Shown here: positions 11,175 through 23,479 of the stretch, one piece after another
How positions within the stretch are numbered: position 1 is the stretch's first letter
Layout of the letters: each line of letters opens with the position of its first letter
Assembly: GCF_947179165.1 (NCBI RefSeq)
Contig: NC_077243.1
Span: forward strand, 33,928,001-33,992,000
Direction: 5' to 3'
Length of the DNA stretch: 64,000 nucleotides
Source of the DNA: Solanum dulcamara
Lineage: Eukaryota; Streptophyta; Magnoliopsida; Solanales; Solanaceae
Notes under the pieces: generated by a model
What the model was told of the DNA's origin: nothing
What the model saw: only the letters and a program-made list of their open reading frames with translations
The model's database searches: none
Translations under genes and position numbers: made by a program

Positions 11175-12548
11175 GTGAAGACCATAGTAGATACCTTAAA
11201 GGAAGTTAACCTTGGCACTGATGAAGATCCGAGGTCAACTTACCTAAGTGCCCTTTTGGAAGCTGATGAAGAAATTGCTTATATGGATATACTCAAAGAA
11301 TATAGGGATGTCTTCACTTGGACTTATAAAGAAATGCCTGTCTTGAATCCTAAAGTAGCAGTCCATCAATTGGCAGTTAAGAATGATGCTCACCCTGTTA
11401 AGCAAGCTCAAAGACGATTTAGGCCAAACTTGGTTTCATTGATCGAGAATGAAGTTAACAAACTCATTGAAGCAGGCTTTATTCGTGAAGTTAAATACCC
11501 TACATAGATTTCAAGTATTATTCCTGTAAGGAAGAAGTATGGCCAAATTCGAGTTTATGTTGACTTTAGAGACCTTAATAATGTATGCCCTATGGATGAG
11601 TTTCCGCTTCCCATTCCAGAGCTGATGATTGATGCTACAACAAGCTACGAGACGATGTCTTTCATGAATGGTTCATCCGGCTACAACCAAATCTGTATGG
11701 CACTAAAAGATGAAGAACTCACTATATTTCGCACACCTAAAGGTATTTATTGCTACAAGGTGATGCCCTTTGGTTTAAAGAATGTTGGTGCCACATATCA
11801 AAAGGCTATGAAAAATATATTTGATGACTTACTCCACAAAAATGTCGAGTGTTATGTTGATGATTTGTGGTGAAGTCAAGAAAGAAGAACGACCATTTGA
11901 AAGACTTAAAAATGGTGTTTGAGTTTCTTTGAAGATACTATGAGGATGAATCCATTGAAATGTGCCTTTGGAGTTGCTTCTGGCAAGTTTCTTGTATTTA
12001 TTGTGCGACATTGAGGGATTGAGATTGATCAAACTAAAGTTGATGCTATCTTGAAGATGCCCGAGCCTCGAAATATTCATGAGCTAAAAAGTCTTCAAGG
12101 AAAGTTAGCCTACTTGAGGAGGTTCATCTCGAATCTAGATGGAACATGCCAACCATTTAGTCATCTTATGAAGAAGGGTGCTCCTTTCAAGTGGGACCAA
12201 ACATATAGCAATGCCTTTGAAAGTGTCAAAGCATATCTGGTGAAGCCTCCAGTTCTAGCAGCCCTTATACTTGGAAAGCCATTGATACTCTATATTGTGG
12301 CACAAGAAAGGTCTGTAGGAGCCCTATTAGCTCAAGAAAATAGTAAAGGCAAGGAAAACTCTCTTTATTACTCAAGCAGAATAATGACATCAAATGAGCT
12401 GAATTATTCTCCAATCAAAAAGTTGTGCTTAAAGCTAGTCTTCTCAATCCAAAAGATGAAGCATTACTTTCAAGCTCATATTGTTCGCCTTGTGTCCAGA
12501 GAAAATTCCATCAAAGTTGTTATCTCAAAACCAGTCCTTAGTGACTGA
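11175..12548 (+). pseudogene. Tat-like reverse transcriptase and first RNase H
   Basis: 11175-11507 carries the N-terminal RT block (HPVKQAQRRFRPNLV, EVNKLIEAGFIREVKYPT) ending in a stop. Past it the frame reads VRKKYGQIRVYVDFRDLN, then 11592-11873 has CPMDEFPLPIPELMID, YNQICMALKDEE, FRTPKGIYCYKVMPFGLKN and the catalytic YVDD (VECYVDDL), followed by a stop. 12051-12548 covers the connection and RNase H (LQGKLAYLRRFISNL, GAPFKWD, YYSSRIMTSNELNY). These copy element RNA to DNA and remove the RNA. Multiple stops and a gap between 11873 and 12051 disable it. Confidence 0.85.
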
Positions 12549-12599
12549 CTAGCAAGGTGGTACCTCCAGTTCCAATAATTTGAGATTGTGTACATCCTT

Positions 12600-13115
12600 C
12601 AAAAAGCTTTGAAGGGACAAGCATTGGCAAATATTTTGGCAGATCATCTAGTACCAAATGATTGGGATTTAATCGATGAGCTTCTAGATGAAGATGCGAT
12701 GGTTATCGAATTTCTACCTCCTTAGAAGATATACTTTAATAGAGCTGCACATCGCGACGGAGCTGGTGTTGGTATGGTATTTGTCACTTCACAAGAAGAG
12801 GTTCTACCATTCTCTTTCACTTTGAAACAATATTGCTCCAATAATGTCGCTGAATATCAAGCATTAATACTTGGACTCGAAATGGCCGTCGACATGAAAC
12901 AATTGCATTTACAAGTATTTGGTGACTCTCAGTTGGTAATCAATCAAACTCTGGGAGCTATGAAGTCAAGAAGCCTGAACTATGTCCCTATCATGCTTAC
13001 GCTCAAAAGTTGATAGGATGGCTTGGAGATGTGACCCTCCAACATATGCCAAGGAAGGAGAACAAGAAAGCCAATGCCCTAGCCGCCCTTTCTTCAACTC
13101 TAACTCTCTCGGATT
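12600..13115 (+). pseudogene. Second (archaeal-type) RNase H of the Tat-like element
   Basis: The 12774-13013 segment reads MVFVTSQEEVLPFSFTL, then NNVAEYQALILGLEMA and FGDSQLVINQTLG. These are the conserved acidic blocks (AEYQAL and GDSQLV) of the additional RNase H domain found after the first one in Tat-lineage elements. The flanks (TALKGQALANILADH-like before it, MPRKENKKANALAALSS-like after it) are also recognisable, broken by stops. Confidence 0.75.
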
Positions 13116-13161
13116 AGACACAAGTCACTATCTGTCAAAAAATGGCTAGTACCACCGCCAA

Positions 13162-15921
13162 ATGAGGATGAATGAGCTTGAGCATCTCGTCGCTATTTCT
13201 GAAGCTGCAAAGGAAGATTGGCGACAACCTATTATCGACTATTTGTGTTATGGAATGCTTTCAAAAAATCCAAAAAGAAGGACTGACATATACCGTCGTG
13301 CACCTCACTTTCTATACTACAAGAACACATCATATAGAAGGTCATTTGAGGGAGTACTCTTGCGATATTTGGGAGAGGAAGAAGCGGTCCAAGCTCTACA
13401 AGAAGCGCATTCAAGAGTATGTGGATCACATCAATCTGGACCAAAGCTCTACTTCCACATAAAGAGAAGGGTATTACTGGCTAACCATGGTGAAAAATTG
13501 CTTAGACTATGCTCTAAGGTGCAAGGCTTGTCAATTTCATGCAAATTTTATACATCAGCCGCCCGAAATATTACATCCAACTATCGCATCTTGGCCATTC
13601 GATGCTTGGGGATTAGACATTATTGGACCACTGCCAAAGTATTCTTGTGGACACTTGTATATCCTGGTTGCAATAGATTAATTCTCAAAATAGGCCGAAG
13701 TTGTCGCACTTAAAGAATTTAAGAAGGAGAACGTTGCAAACTTCAATCGGGTGAATATCATCTACCGATTTGGCATTCCTCACTATATACTAACAAAAAA
13801 TGGCAAGCCGTTTGATAACAAATTAATGAATTTCTTTTTTGATTTCTTCGATTTCAAGCAACACAAATCTTCTATGTATCATGCTGCTGCTAATAGTCTA
13901 GCTGAAGCATTCAATAAGACTCTATGCAATCTGCTGAAGAAAGTCGTCTCCAAGTCCAAGCGAGATTGACATAAAAGAGTGGAAGAAGCTTTGTGGGCAT
14001 ATATGATGACATAATGCACATCAACTCAAGCAACCCAAAATTCACTTGCTTTTGGAATCGAAGCAGTCCTACCACTTGAGCGCCAAATACCTTCCTTAAG
14101 ACTTGCTATCTAAGAAGGGCTCATTGAAGAAGAAAATGCTCGACTGCGTCTTATCAAGTTAGAAACACTTAATGAAAAGAGGCCAAAAGCTTGATAACGC
14201 TCAATTACACCTCTCGAAAGAGATATAGATGATCGTTAGCAGTATATTTTACCCAACTAAGAATTAGGGTCGAACTTATATGGAATAGGTTGAAACAAGT
14301 TCTATTAGCTATCATTATTCAGTTATAATGACTGCTTCCCGAAAATAAACTTGCATAAAGTAAAAGTGGGGGTTTTGGTTTTAATTTAGAATAAGTAAAA
14401 ATGCAAAGACAAGTATATAAGATTAAAGTTGTAAAAATATGAAGACTAGACTAGGATTGTCTTCCTCATGAATTGTAAGTTAATAGGCTAATCTTATTCA
14501 TGATATCGTTCATTGTATTGCATGCAAAATCTAGCGAGTTAGGTTACATCTAATTCACCTCCTGGTCCTTCTTAGATGTGTTTCATTCATCTCCTCCCGG
14601 TTTCAGAATGTATACTTTACTAACCCTCACCCTGTATCACAGAGTACTATCTCCTCTCGGTCTCAAGTAACTTAGATAAAGTTTATCCCTTCTTTCAAAG
14701 CCAGAATCTTCGAATTTCTGTTATGGGTTTCTTTTCCTAATCACTCCCTCCCTCCCAGACAAGCAATGAATATGGACAAGTTCTTAATGCGTGCACTCAT
14801 TGAGAAAGACTTTTGAATGAAAAAATCACAATACATGCAAAAATAAATCATGAATATCAATCCTACTTTTGCTTATTTTAATCAAGTCGTGATTGTTCCT
14901 AAAATCCTAGTTGTGGGCTTAGCTACTCATACTTGTAAGTAAAAGAACAATAATTTGTGAAGAATTCATGAATTAATACCTACGCAAATGAAGAAGTCAA
15001 TCTTGAATCAATCACACGAATCACAAATACAAGATGAAAACCGGAATGATGTATCAAGAATCAATCTCCAAAAGTAACTAAGTATAGCTTCACAATGTTC
15101 ACAAAATACTCAAAAACTAGTAAAAACACCGAACCCTGAAAATAAAATAAATTCGGATATTTATAGCAATATAAAACCAAATCCTAAACCAACTAGAAAA
15201 ATCGGAGTCGGCACTCTTCACGCTCACTCACCATGGACCGTACTGAACTTTATGGTCTGTGGTCCTATTCCATGGTGGTAGCCTTTGACAATTTTCCACT
15301 TAGCAAAATTTATAACATTCGCCTCTTTACAGCCTCAACATTAAGGCATCCACCACGGCCCATGCAAGGCATTATGGTCCATGGCGGGTGCCGTGAAGAT
15401 CTACTTTATCAAAATTTTATGAGCACCTTTCTCTACTCATTAACATTACGCCAGTCACCATGGCCCGTGTAAGGCACTAAGGTCTGTGGTGGGGCTTGTA
15501 TTCCTCAGTCCTCAACCAAGTAGTACTTAGATCCATAGAATCATCAAAACTTGTGCACGACTTAGTTTTTCTGCAACATAAACAAAACACATATCATATC
15601 TACAAAAACATGCTTGTAATGCACACTAATTCACCATTTTGAGCGTCGAAAATGTCATAAATACACGACACATCAAAGCTCAACAAAATCTTGAATGTTA
15701 TCAAGCCTCTCTATCTCGTGATTTCAAGTTGGAGATCAAGTCCCTACAATAAGAAGGCCCATTATCACTTCACATAAGTCTGGGAACAAATTCACCTCGA
15801 ATTGGGATGGACCATATGTCGTAAAAAAACATATACAAATGGCTCTTACAAGATTGTTGATGCTGATGGCATGAGGATTGGTCCTATTAATGCAAATTTT
15901 CTGAAAAGTTACTGTCCTTGA
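13162..15921 (+). pseudogene. Tat-like integrase, split by a solo LTR
   Basis: The zinc-binding N-terminus is scattered over two frames (13172-13462, with QEYVDHINL-type residues). The core contains CLDYALRCKACQFHANFIH and WPFDAWGLDIIGPLPK (13487-13681), then FGIPHYILTKNGKPFDN (13751-13969): the DD35E-type core, with the second acidic residue region changed to KNGKPF. After 14186 the gene is cut by the 1484-bp LTR at 14192-15675. It resumes with QQNLECYQAS-type residues and ends with WDGPYVVKK ... GPINANFLKSYCP and a stop at 15921. The product would insert the cDNA. Frameshifts and stops show it is dead. Confidence 0.8.
14192..15675. mobile_element. Solo LTR inside integrase, TSD AAGCT
   Basis: Begins TGATAACGCTC and ends ACACGACACATCA, 1484 bp, flanked by AAGCT at 14187-14191 and 15676-15680. 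The integrase reading resumes directly after it. It contains several CCATGG/CCGTG-rich motifs (15230-15500). No coding sequence is present, so this is a solo LTR or a similar non-coding unit. Confidence 0.85.
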
Positions 15922-17607
15922 AGTGAGATTCCACTCCTTAAGGTACGAGTATAAACTATATGTTACTCCTGGCCCGCAATAGTATAAATTGTGTACGGCC
16001 CAAAAATAAAGTCCGCTAGGTTGAAAATCTCGAAAGAGGCGGCCTAGACAAAAGTTAGGACACAAAAAAAATCAATCACTCCCCCAGAACTACGTTGTGA
16101 CTTGATCCTCTTCACTGAGGCATGTACGCGCTTAGAATTATATTCTGAGTTCAGTTGCATGAGTGTCAAAAAACCCACATGTTCCCGCTTGATCTTTCAC
16201 ATAAATATTGAAGTTATATACTATCTCATCAAACTTCATACTTGTACCAAATAGTGGTGATTTGATAGGGGAAAATCCCTATGAAATATGAGTTTCTCCA
16301 ATAGAAGTCAAACCACTCAAATTCTTCATGTCTTGAAGTTGAGTTCTCAAATCAACCAAAGTTTTACAAATTAAAGTCCTCAAATTCTTCAAGTCTTCAA
16401 GTTAGTTGTCAAATCAATCATATTTACGAGTTGAAGTCCTCAAAAATCTATTAATTCTATAAGTTGAAGCACTAAAGTCCATAATATTTGCAAGTCAAAA
16501 TTGAATGCACAAACTTAAAGAAAAGAAGAAACTCCATTATTCTTATTCTCATTGTCATGCAAAATGTGGATTGAGTTTGGATTATTAGAAAATAAAAAAG
16601 CAAATTCAGAATTGAAGAGTGCAAACGAAAGAGCTATAAAATGCATGGTGTAGGGTGAAACAAAAAAAAGAGAAACTTTGTTACCATAAAATCGTCTAAA
16701 CATATCAAACAAACTTTAAGGTAAATAAATGAAAAAGAAGATAAAGAAAAAAAATCTAATCTAGGCATAATTTGTAATTGATCAATTCTTGACGCATAGC
16801 TTCTAGATGCTCCATCTTTTATCCCAAACCATTGAACAAGTCTGTATCAAAGCACGCATTGAATTTCTTGACTTCCAGTGAGGTGGCTAGCTTGGCTCAT
16901 TCAACTTCATCCTCAACAACTGCTAAAGGACTTCTAAATCATGCGCCTTTCTACACAATTCTTTTATCTCCTTTTTCATATTACCCAGTGGTTGATGAAG
17001 GGAGGACACCACTTTAGCTTTTTCATTCTCTTCAAGCAGAGCATTTGAAAGGCATTCTCCTGCTGTTAAAAACAACTCATTTTTTTGCGATTTCCACATC
17101 TATATCATGAAGGTTTGATTGTTCTTGGTCATACAAAGTGGCAAACTCAAAGAAGGATTCCAATAACTTTCTCAAAGGAGAGATATCCACGTCCTTGCAG
17201 TCTATATCCTTGATAATTACTTGGATTTCATCTTTAAGAGAAGAAGCATAATCTACATCACTTTTAAAAAGTTTGCCTCAAATGACCGCCCAAAGAGCGG
17301 AAACAAGATTTTTTTGAGAATCTAAAATGACCTTCTTCCCATCAAATATAGATACAACAACTGATGGATCTTGCATACATCAGACTTCAAAGTTGTTTTG
17401 ACCTCGTCACGAGAAATAGAAAGTAGCCCTTCACTCGCTTTAACCATGGAAAGTGGTTTCATAAAATCCGGAGCAGATATAGATTCATCACTATCTTGTC
17501 ATTTTCCTCACTGCAATGCCGCAATGTTGTTCTCCTGCATTAGAAAAAAAGAGAGATAAATAATCAAGTAAAAAAAGTGTTAGTATATACTCAGTAGAGT
17601 GAAGTTC
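15922..17607. other. Non-coding 3' region of the Tat-like element
   Basis: Between the end of integrase and the antisense ORF. Mostly AT-rich. Short near-repeats of a tcaaattcttcaagtcttgaagtt type occur at 16310-16480. The interval 16830-17560 may be the far C-terminal part of the antisense protein, but no domain was recognised. Confidence 0.45.
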
Positions 17608-19571
17608 TTAACCTACTTCTTCAATAGGGACTGTTATGGTCCTTGAAGGGCTATTTGTATCATCATGTAGTTTAGCCACAATTATAGTAGCATCCTTCAA
17701 ATTGCTTAGTCTTGCTCTTATTTTCTTCCAACAACGATCTCTGCTGCTACTTTCACTCTCATCTTGAAGCACCCTTTTAGAGATATGAGCAACCTGAGCA
17801 AGTGTCCTCTCTTTCAACACTCTTGAAGATGGTTGACATATTTCTATTCTACGTTGTTGGGGAAATGTGGCATTCAAAGAAATAGGCACACCAACATTAA
17901 GGACTTTGTTCATATGTACTTTGTTAGAACCCTTTAGATGTACGACAGGAGTTGGACCAACAACATTCACCAAAGTCTACAAATGATCATTAAGGAAACT
18001 CCCATGAGTTTTCTTCCACTAAGTCTCATAGTCAGATCCAAAGGACTTTTACGCATTAGGCGTGATTGAAGAAAACGTTGCTCGTGATGAAGAACGGCTC
18101 ATAGTACAAATCCTCCAAAACATGAATCTTTTGTCCAAAGAGGCACTGCAAATGCCATTCCTCATGATGCCATGGTAGAATCTAAATTGACGACTAAAGC
18201 AATGTGAGCTATATGGATCAATGATAAATGAATTTTTATATCTAAGAAGGAGATAGTTAAAGAGGATACCCATGAAACAGCTTGACTCTAAATCTGGTGC
18301 ATGATCATTATCTACATAAAAGTAAGGTATATTTTATGCGTGTTAGATGTCCAACCCACGTCCTCTCCACCATGAATGCATTTTCTTGCATCATTTCTGT
18401 CAAAATGCTTCGCGCCACCCTCTCTAGAATATACTACCATAGTGGGAATAAAGGGCCCATTGGAAAATACGTAATGAGTCTTGAAATAATGAGCAAGCCA
18501 ACCATAAACATAGTGGATGGGGAAGCAGACTTTAATTTGATTAAGTTGTGATGAAGGCGAGATCTTGTTCAAATCATTATAGATACTGGCTAATACCGAA
18601 ATAGCAAGGCTGACCTTTCTCCCACTCGCCATCAAGCTCGCCATATTGAAAGTCTACGGACAAATGAAGTCACCTTACCTATTGGGGAGAACAAAAGCGC
18701 ACAACCAACAAGATAAGAAAGTTGCCAGATATATGTCATCTCTTTTGTTAGATTTCACCAGAAGCTCAGCAAATACTCCTTCTTCGGCATGTGACCATCT
18801 TGCTGAATCAAGTAAAACCCACTAGGATTATGTGTCAATTCAAGGCAAGCAGACTTTTTATCCTACCTCGGCGGAGCAGGTCCATACCTTAAAAGTTTCT
18901 TGCACCAGAATTTTATCCACTTACTAAAAGATACTTCTTGGTTAGCACCCCGAAGATGATGAAAGGCCGCAAATAGATATTCACAAGTCTGAGGAATGTA
19001 TTTTACCTTCTTTTCATCTAATCCTGTAAGTTTTCTAACCTCAGGAACCATTTCTTCATAAAGAGAGCCCCAAATTGGCAAGCCTACGAAAGTATGTAAA
19101 TCCCAGAGAGAAATAGATAATTTCCCAACAGAGGTAAAAAATGTGTTTGTTTTGGGACACCAAGCTTACAGAATGCTTGTAAAATATCTGAATTACGATC
19201 ATAAGTGAAAAGAGATGCATAAACGGCATCATGAATTTGTGCCATACCCAAGACTTCTTGATTTTTACCAAGTATATCTTCGGCCCACTATCAGTACCCT
19301 AGAATATGATGTACTCTCCCTCAACTATCATTGTATCTCCCCAGCGCATCTTATCTTGGATTATGCGATGACCTAAACTTGGAAGAGAAGTTGCAATATT
19401 AGCATGATGATGATCTGGTGCTTGAAGGGACCACAACCTGAGTAGCTTATTAGAACTATGGGTTTGCACCGAAGTCCAACTCACCATACAAAATGTTTTT
19501 TTCAAGGAAAGCCACGGACTCGCATATCGACTAACTAGTGGAGTGTGAGTCAAGAACCTAGTTTGATTCAC
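17608..19571 (-). pseudogene. Antisense plant-mobile-domain (PMD) ORF of the Tat-like element
   Basis: On the minus strand, downstream of pol and opposite to it, three segments resemble the aminotransferase-like plant mobile domain. 19299-19571 is a weak N-terminal part. At about 18863-19140 are SLWDLHTF (adjacent frame), LPIWGSLYEEMVPEVRKLTG and FSKWIKFWCKKLLRYG. 18312-18644 has MASLMASGRKVSLAISVLASIYNDLN and FPIHYVYGWLAHYFKTHY. 17608-17973 (SSSRDRCWKKIRARLSN...) is probably the charged C-terminal part. PMD proteins are linked to transposons and to gene silencing in plants, and antisense extra ORFs are known in Tat-lineage elements. Stops and frame changes break this copy. Function inside the element is unknown. 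Confidence 0.65.
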
Positions 19572-19734
19572 CCCTTTCTCAGTTTCAACTACAAGATACC
19601 TAAGTTTGGTGTAGGAAGAGACATATTATCTGAAAATCGCCATCTCTTCAAACTGCAAGGAATAAAAGAGACCATTAGTGACAAAACTTGGGTATACAAA
19701 AAAATATCGTGCCAACTGAGCCCTTTGTTATTCT

Positions 19735-20245
19735 TAAGGCAGGGGTGTGTATCCATCCCTTTGCACCTTCAAGATACCATAAAATTACCTTTCTTAGGGC
19801 GGGAATGCGTATCCATCCCTTTGCGTCTTTCGAATACCTTCAAATTACCTTTCTTAGGGCGGGGATGCGTATTCATCCCTTTGCATCGTAAGAATACCCT
19901 AAAATTACCTTCTTAGGGCGGGGATGCGTATCCATCCCTTTGCGTCATAAGAATACCATAAAATTACCTTTCTTAGGGAGAAAATGCGTATCCATCCCTT
20001 TGCGCCTTCAGAATACCATAAATTACCTTTCTTAGAGCGGGGATGCGTATCCATCCTTTTGCGCCGTAAGAATACCATGAAATTACCTTTCTTAGGGAGA
20101 GAATGCGAATCCAACCCTTTGCGCCGTAAGAATATCTTCAAATTACCTTTCTTAGGGAGGGGATGCGTATCCATCCCTTTGTGCCGTAAGAATACCATAA
20201 AATTACCTTTCCAAAGTGGGGATGCGTATCCATCTCTTCACACCT
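19735..20245. repeat. 60-bp minisatellite, about 9 copies
   Basis: The core TGCGTATCCATCCCTTTGC recurs near 19746, 19806, 19866, 19925, 19985, 20044, 20104, 20164 and 20224. Each copy ends AAGAATACCATAAAATTACC and then ctttcttagggcgggga. The 59-60-bp spacing gives a 20-residue period in any open frame. It lies between the antisense PMD ORF and the 3' LTR. Confidence 0.9.
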
Positions 20246-20986
20246 CGAGACAAAATTCTTGTATTATGATAAAATTCTCCATTGTATAGCCTCCGCAAAA
20301 TACGAATATTAATTTCATTGGCCTATGAAAAAAGGAGACAAAAAAATACAAGAGGGACACAAAAAAAATGAGATAAAACACAAATATGTACATACCTCAA
20401 GCTTTGACGCAGAGAGTAGCTGCAAGAATGAACTCCAAATTTGCCGATATGAAAGAACAAGGACCAAACATCTATTTATAGATGCTAAGATGGCGGTGGC
20501 AAGGAGTTCTTCTCCTAAACTACCAATAATTCTTGTTTCTCTAGGATTGTGATTGGTCAATTTCTTATCCCTTTCCTATCACAATTGATCAAAGCCAACA
20601 TGATATAATGATTTAATTACGTGGATCACATAAATTGAAGTCACACTTCATATTCTAAATCAAATATTTTGTTGAGGCAGTGATATTATCTGGGTTGAAC
20701 ATGGATTTGATGGCTGGGAGTTAACGTAAAGATATTTTACTTTGAGTTGAATTTGGAAAATGTGTTGAATCAATTTTATATATCAATAGACTTTCACTTG
20801 CGAACAATATTTCTACTCATGGACCCACAAAGAATAATGAGGGAGAGAAAGAGATAACATGCAGTTATCCAATTCATCTTTGTCATATAATTTCTACTTT
20901 TTAAAATGTTACTAAAAGTTATGGCCAAATAATTAAAGTATTTCTTTGGTATAACGAGCAGTTGAGCTGTGACATTAAAAGTGGCA

Positions 20987-20989
<3 letters not shown>

Positions 20990-21023
<34 letters not shown>
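20990..21023. repeat. (TA)17 microsatellite
   Basis: An uninterrupted TA run just upstream of the 3' LTR of the Tat-like element. Confidence 0.95.
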
Positions 21024-21029
<6 letters not shown>

Positions 21030-21236
21030 CTTCAAGCTTTGTCTTCGATCATACCAAATGTGTACCTCGACAGATTCTTGAAGCAAGGGACATTTATAAT
21101 TATTTAAAATTTATTAAATATAAATTTATAAATGATTTGAATTATATTAAATTTAAGATATATTAGTCAAAATAAATATTATGGATTAATATAATCGAAT
21201 TAATTAATTAAATTTACGAAATATGGATTTAATTAA

Positions 21237-21647
21237 GAAAAAATTACTCGGGAGCACTTTTTAATAAATAATTACTGATTTTAGCGATATTTTTTATTTA
21301 TTACCATTTATAGCAATGCATAGCAATATTATGATATATATGTCATGTATTAAAAGTGAATTATACATGCAATATAAATATATTATAAGTGTTTTAAAAT
21401 ATATATACTTGTTTGGTAAGAAATTGACACAATGTATTATAAGTGTATTAAAGTGTGTGATAAATATATTATCAATGAATAAAACTTGTATTATATGAGT
21501 TTTATAAATTATTCTCGCGAATATGTATTAAAGTTGTATTAAAACTGTATTATAAATATATTATTAGTGTCTAGTGAAAAATATTATTATTGTTATAAAT
21601 GATAAATATTTTCTTATTATAGTATATATAGGTAAGTTTCTCTTTAC
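21237..21647. mobile_element. 411-bp AT-rich MITE-like insert, TSD TTAA
   Basis: Absent from the 5' LTR, which has a single TTAA at the equivalent site. TTAA occurs on both sides here (21233-21236 and 21648-21651). The ends (GAAAAAATTACTC and the reverse complement GTAAAGAGAAACTTACC) are partly alike, and a TTATTTATTACCATTTATA block near the left end is echoed inverted near the right. No coding sequence. Confidence 0.65.
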
Positions 21648-22192
21648 TTAAAGTCCAATTTTATTAGGCTGGTCCATTGATTTGGGCTACAAAGATCAGC
21701 TCACTTTGTTAAGCCTAATATCATCTTATCCTAGATGTCCATTTTGATACCATGTGTCAAGTGACGTGTCATGCCAAGTCAAACAAATAAGCCAATAGGA
21801 TCATGCCATGTGTCAGAATGACAAGCCCATTCGCTAAAGCCCATTATGCCATGTCACTTAAATTTTATTGACCGAAGAAAAATATGTTTTCATCATAATT
21901 CCTCTATTCCACAACTATAAATAGGGGTCTCATAATTCAGAAAAAAAAATATCAAAATTCTAACAGGAAGCCAAAGGGAACTCATGGATCAAACGCTGCA
22001 GATTTCTCTACAAACTACAAGTTCAAGAATTCAAGATCAAGTTCATCAAGTTCAAGAACAACTCAAGATCAAGACCACCAGATTCAAGAACAAGCCCAAA
22101 AGTCCTTGAATTCAAAAACAAGTGAAGATCAAGATCATCAAGTTCAAGAACAAGTAAAGTTCAAGATCATCAAATCAACAAATCAAAATCAA

Positions 22193-23479
22193 CAAGCAAT
22201 GCAGCTCCCCTACAACTCAAGCTTCCTGGAGCTCCTGGCTATGTCCACTTGTTATGTGCAGGAACAGAAACATGCAGCAACAAGCAATGCAGCTCAGAAG
22301 GACCATCTACAATTCTTGTTAGCATGTTGTCTTGTTTTTGTGGACATGTGCAGGTATTTTAATGAGCTGAACACTTCAAAGGAGCTGATCACTCTATCTT
22401 TGGAGGCAACAAGAAGCTGTGTACAGTTCCACAAAGAGTCAAACAGAGGGAGACAACCTTGTACTCAAAGCCCATCCTGGTTGGCATATAAGGTACCTTC
22501 AAAGGAGCTGATCAACTCACCTTTGGAGGCAACAAGAAGCTGCCTACAGGATTGCAACAGCCCTCACAGATCTTATACTTGTTTGGCTCTTTGGCTAGTT
22601 GTTTGGGCAGGTACACAATGTCTCAGAAAAAGGGAGAAAACAGCAACACATGCCCCTTCATGCATACCAGATGCATTCCATCAACAGCTGCAACAGCTAA
22701 CTTACATCCAAGACTCTTGGAACTCCTTTTTGGTTTATTTGTGGATGTGCAGGTATATCCCTGATCAGCCTCGACAGAACTGGAATCATGCAAAGTGTAA
22801 GGCACACACTGATAGACTTCCAACCAGCAACTCAAGTCAGGGTTGCACCACATACAAAATGCATTTTACAAATATTCTGTCCCTCAGCTTCCTTAACTAC
22901 AATCCCAAGCAAGATGACTGCTATGGCTACATTTACTTCCTATCATTTCATCCCCCTTAACTGTGATTGTTGTTGCTGCAAACTTCCTTGGACCGACTTG
23001 GTACGACAAGACTAAAAAGAGCAAAGATGAAAAGAATTTTCCCATTCCCATGCGAGATAGAAGTTTCGTATACTTGTTCTTCTTCAATGTAGCTATGTCT
23101 GGTACGTAGCATAGTTGGAATAGGACTAGTGTAGGTTACTTTTCTTTTTTCTCATAGAAGGGGAGAGTCTCCCTCATTTATGCTTTCATAGTTGAATTGT
23201 ACCGGGAGGAGTCCTCTCACAGGTTTACTGCTTTCTAGTTATAGTTAGTATCTTTTTGTATCGGGGATGAGTTAGCCGACCTTAATAGGTTAGCCGACTT
23301 ATGAACCACCATAGGATCGGAGGTAAGGTTTATGTCCCCCTCCTTGTATTTTTAATTTGATTATTTATGTTAAGGCTTGGGGGTGTTGCCTAACCCCTGA
23401 CTGTGCACGAGAGGTGGGAGCCTCGTGTAGGGTCTGTTCCCGTAAAAAAAAAATAAAAATAAAAATAAATAAAAAAAAA
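22193..23479 (+). mobile_element. A-tailed retroinsert of about 1.29 kb, TSD AAAATCAA
   Basis: Absent from the 5' LTR. Flanked by AAAATCAA (22185-22192 and 23480-23487) and ending in an A-rich tail of about 35 nt, so it was made by LINE-type target-primed reverse transcription. It contains two copies of a block with GAGCTGATCA and GGAGGCAACAAGAAGCTG (about 22380 and 22506). The 3' part (23210-23440), ending GCACGAGAGGTGGGAGCCTC, looks like a structured 3' UTR. No known protein was recognised. It could be a 5'-truncated L1-type LINE or a retroposed non-coding RNA. Confidence 0.65.

Noticed and set aside
19735..20245. CRISPR-like array
   Set aside because: The whole 60-bp unit is repeated with no unique spacers, in a plant transposable element.
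19545..20289. Open frames with 20-residue repeats as a repeat protein
   Set aside because: The 60-bp unit is a multiple of three, so any frame without a stop stays open. Frames on both strands show it; no start or context supports translation.
22106..22960. 284-codon open frame on the plus strand
   Set aside because: It starts in the 3' LTR and runs into the A-tailed insert across its target duplication; no domain, so a chance chimera.
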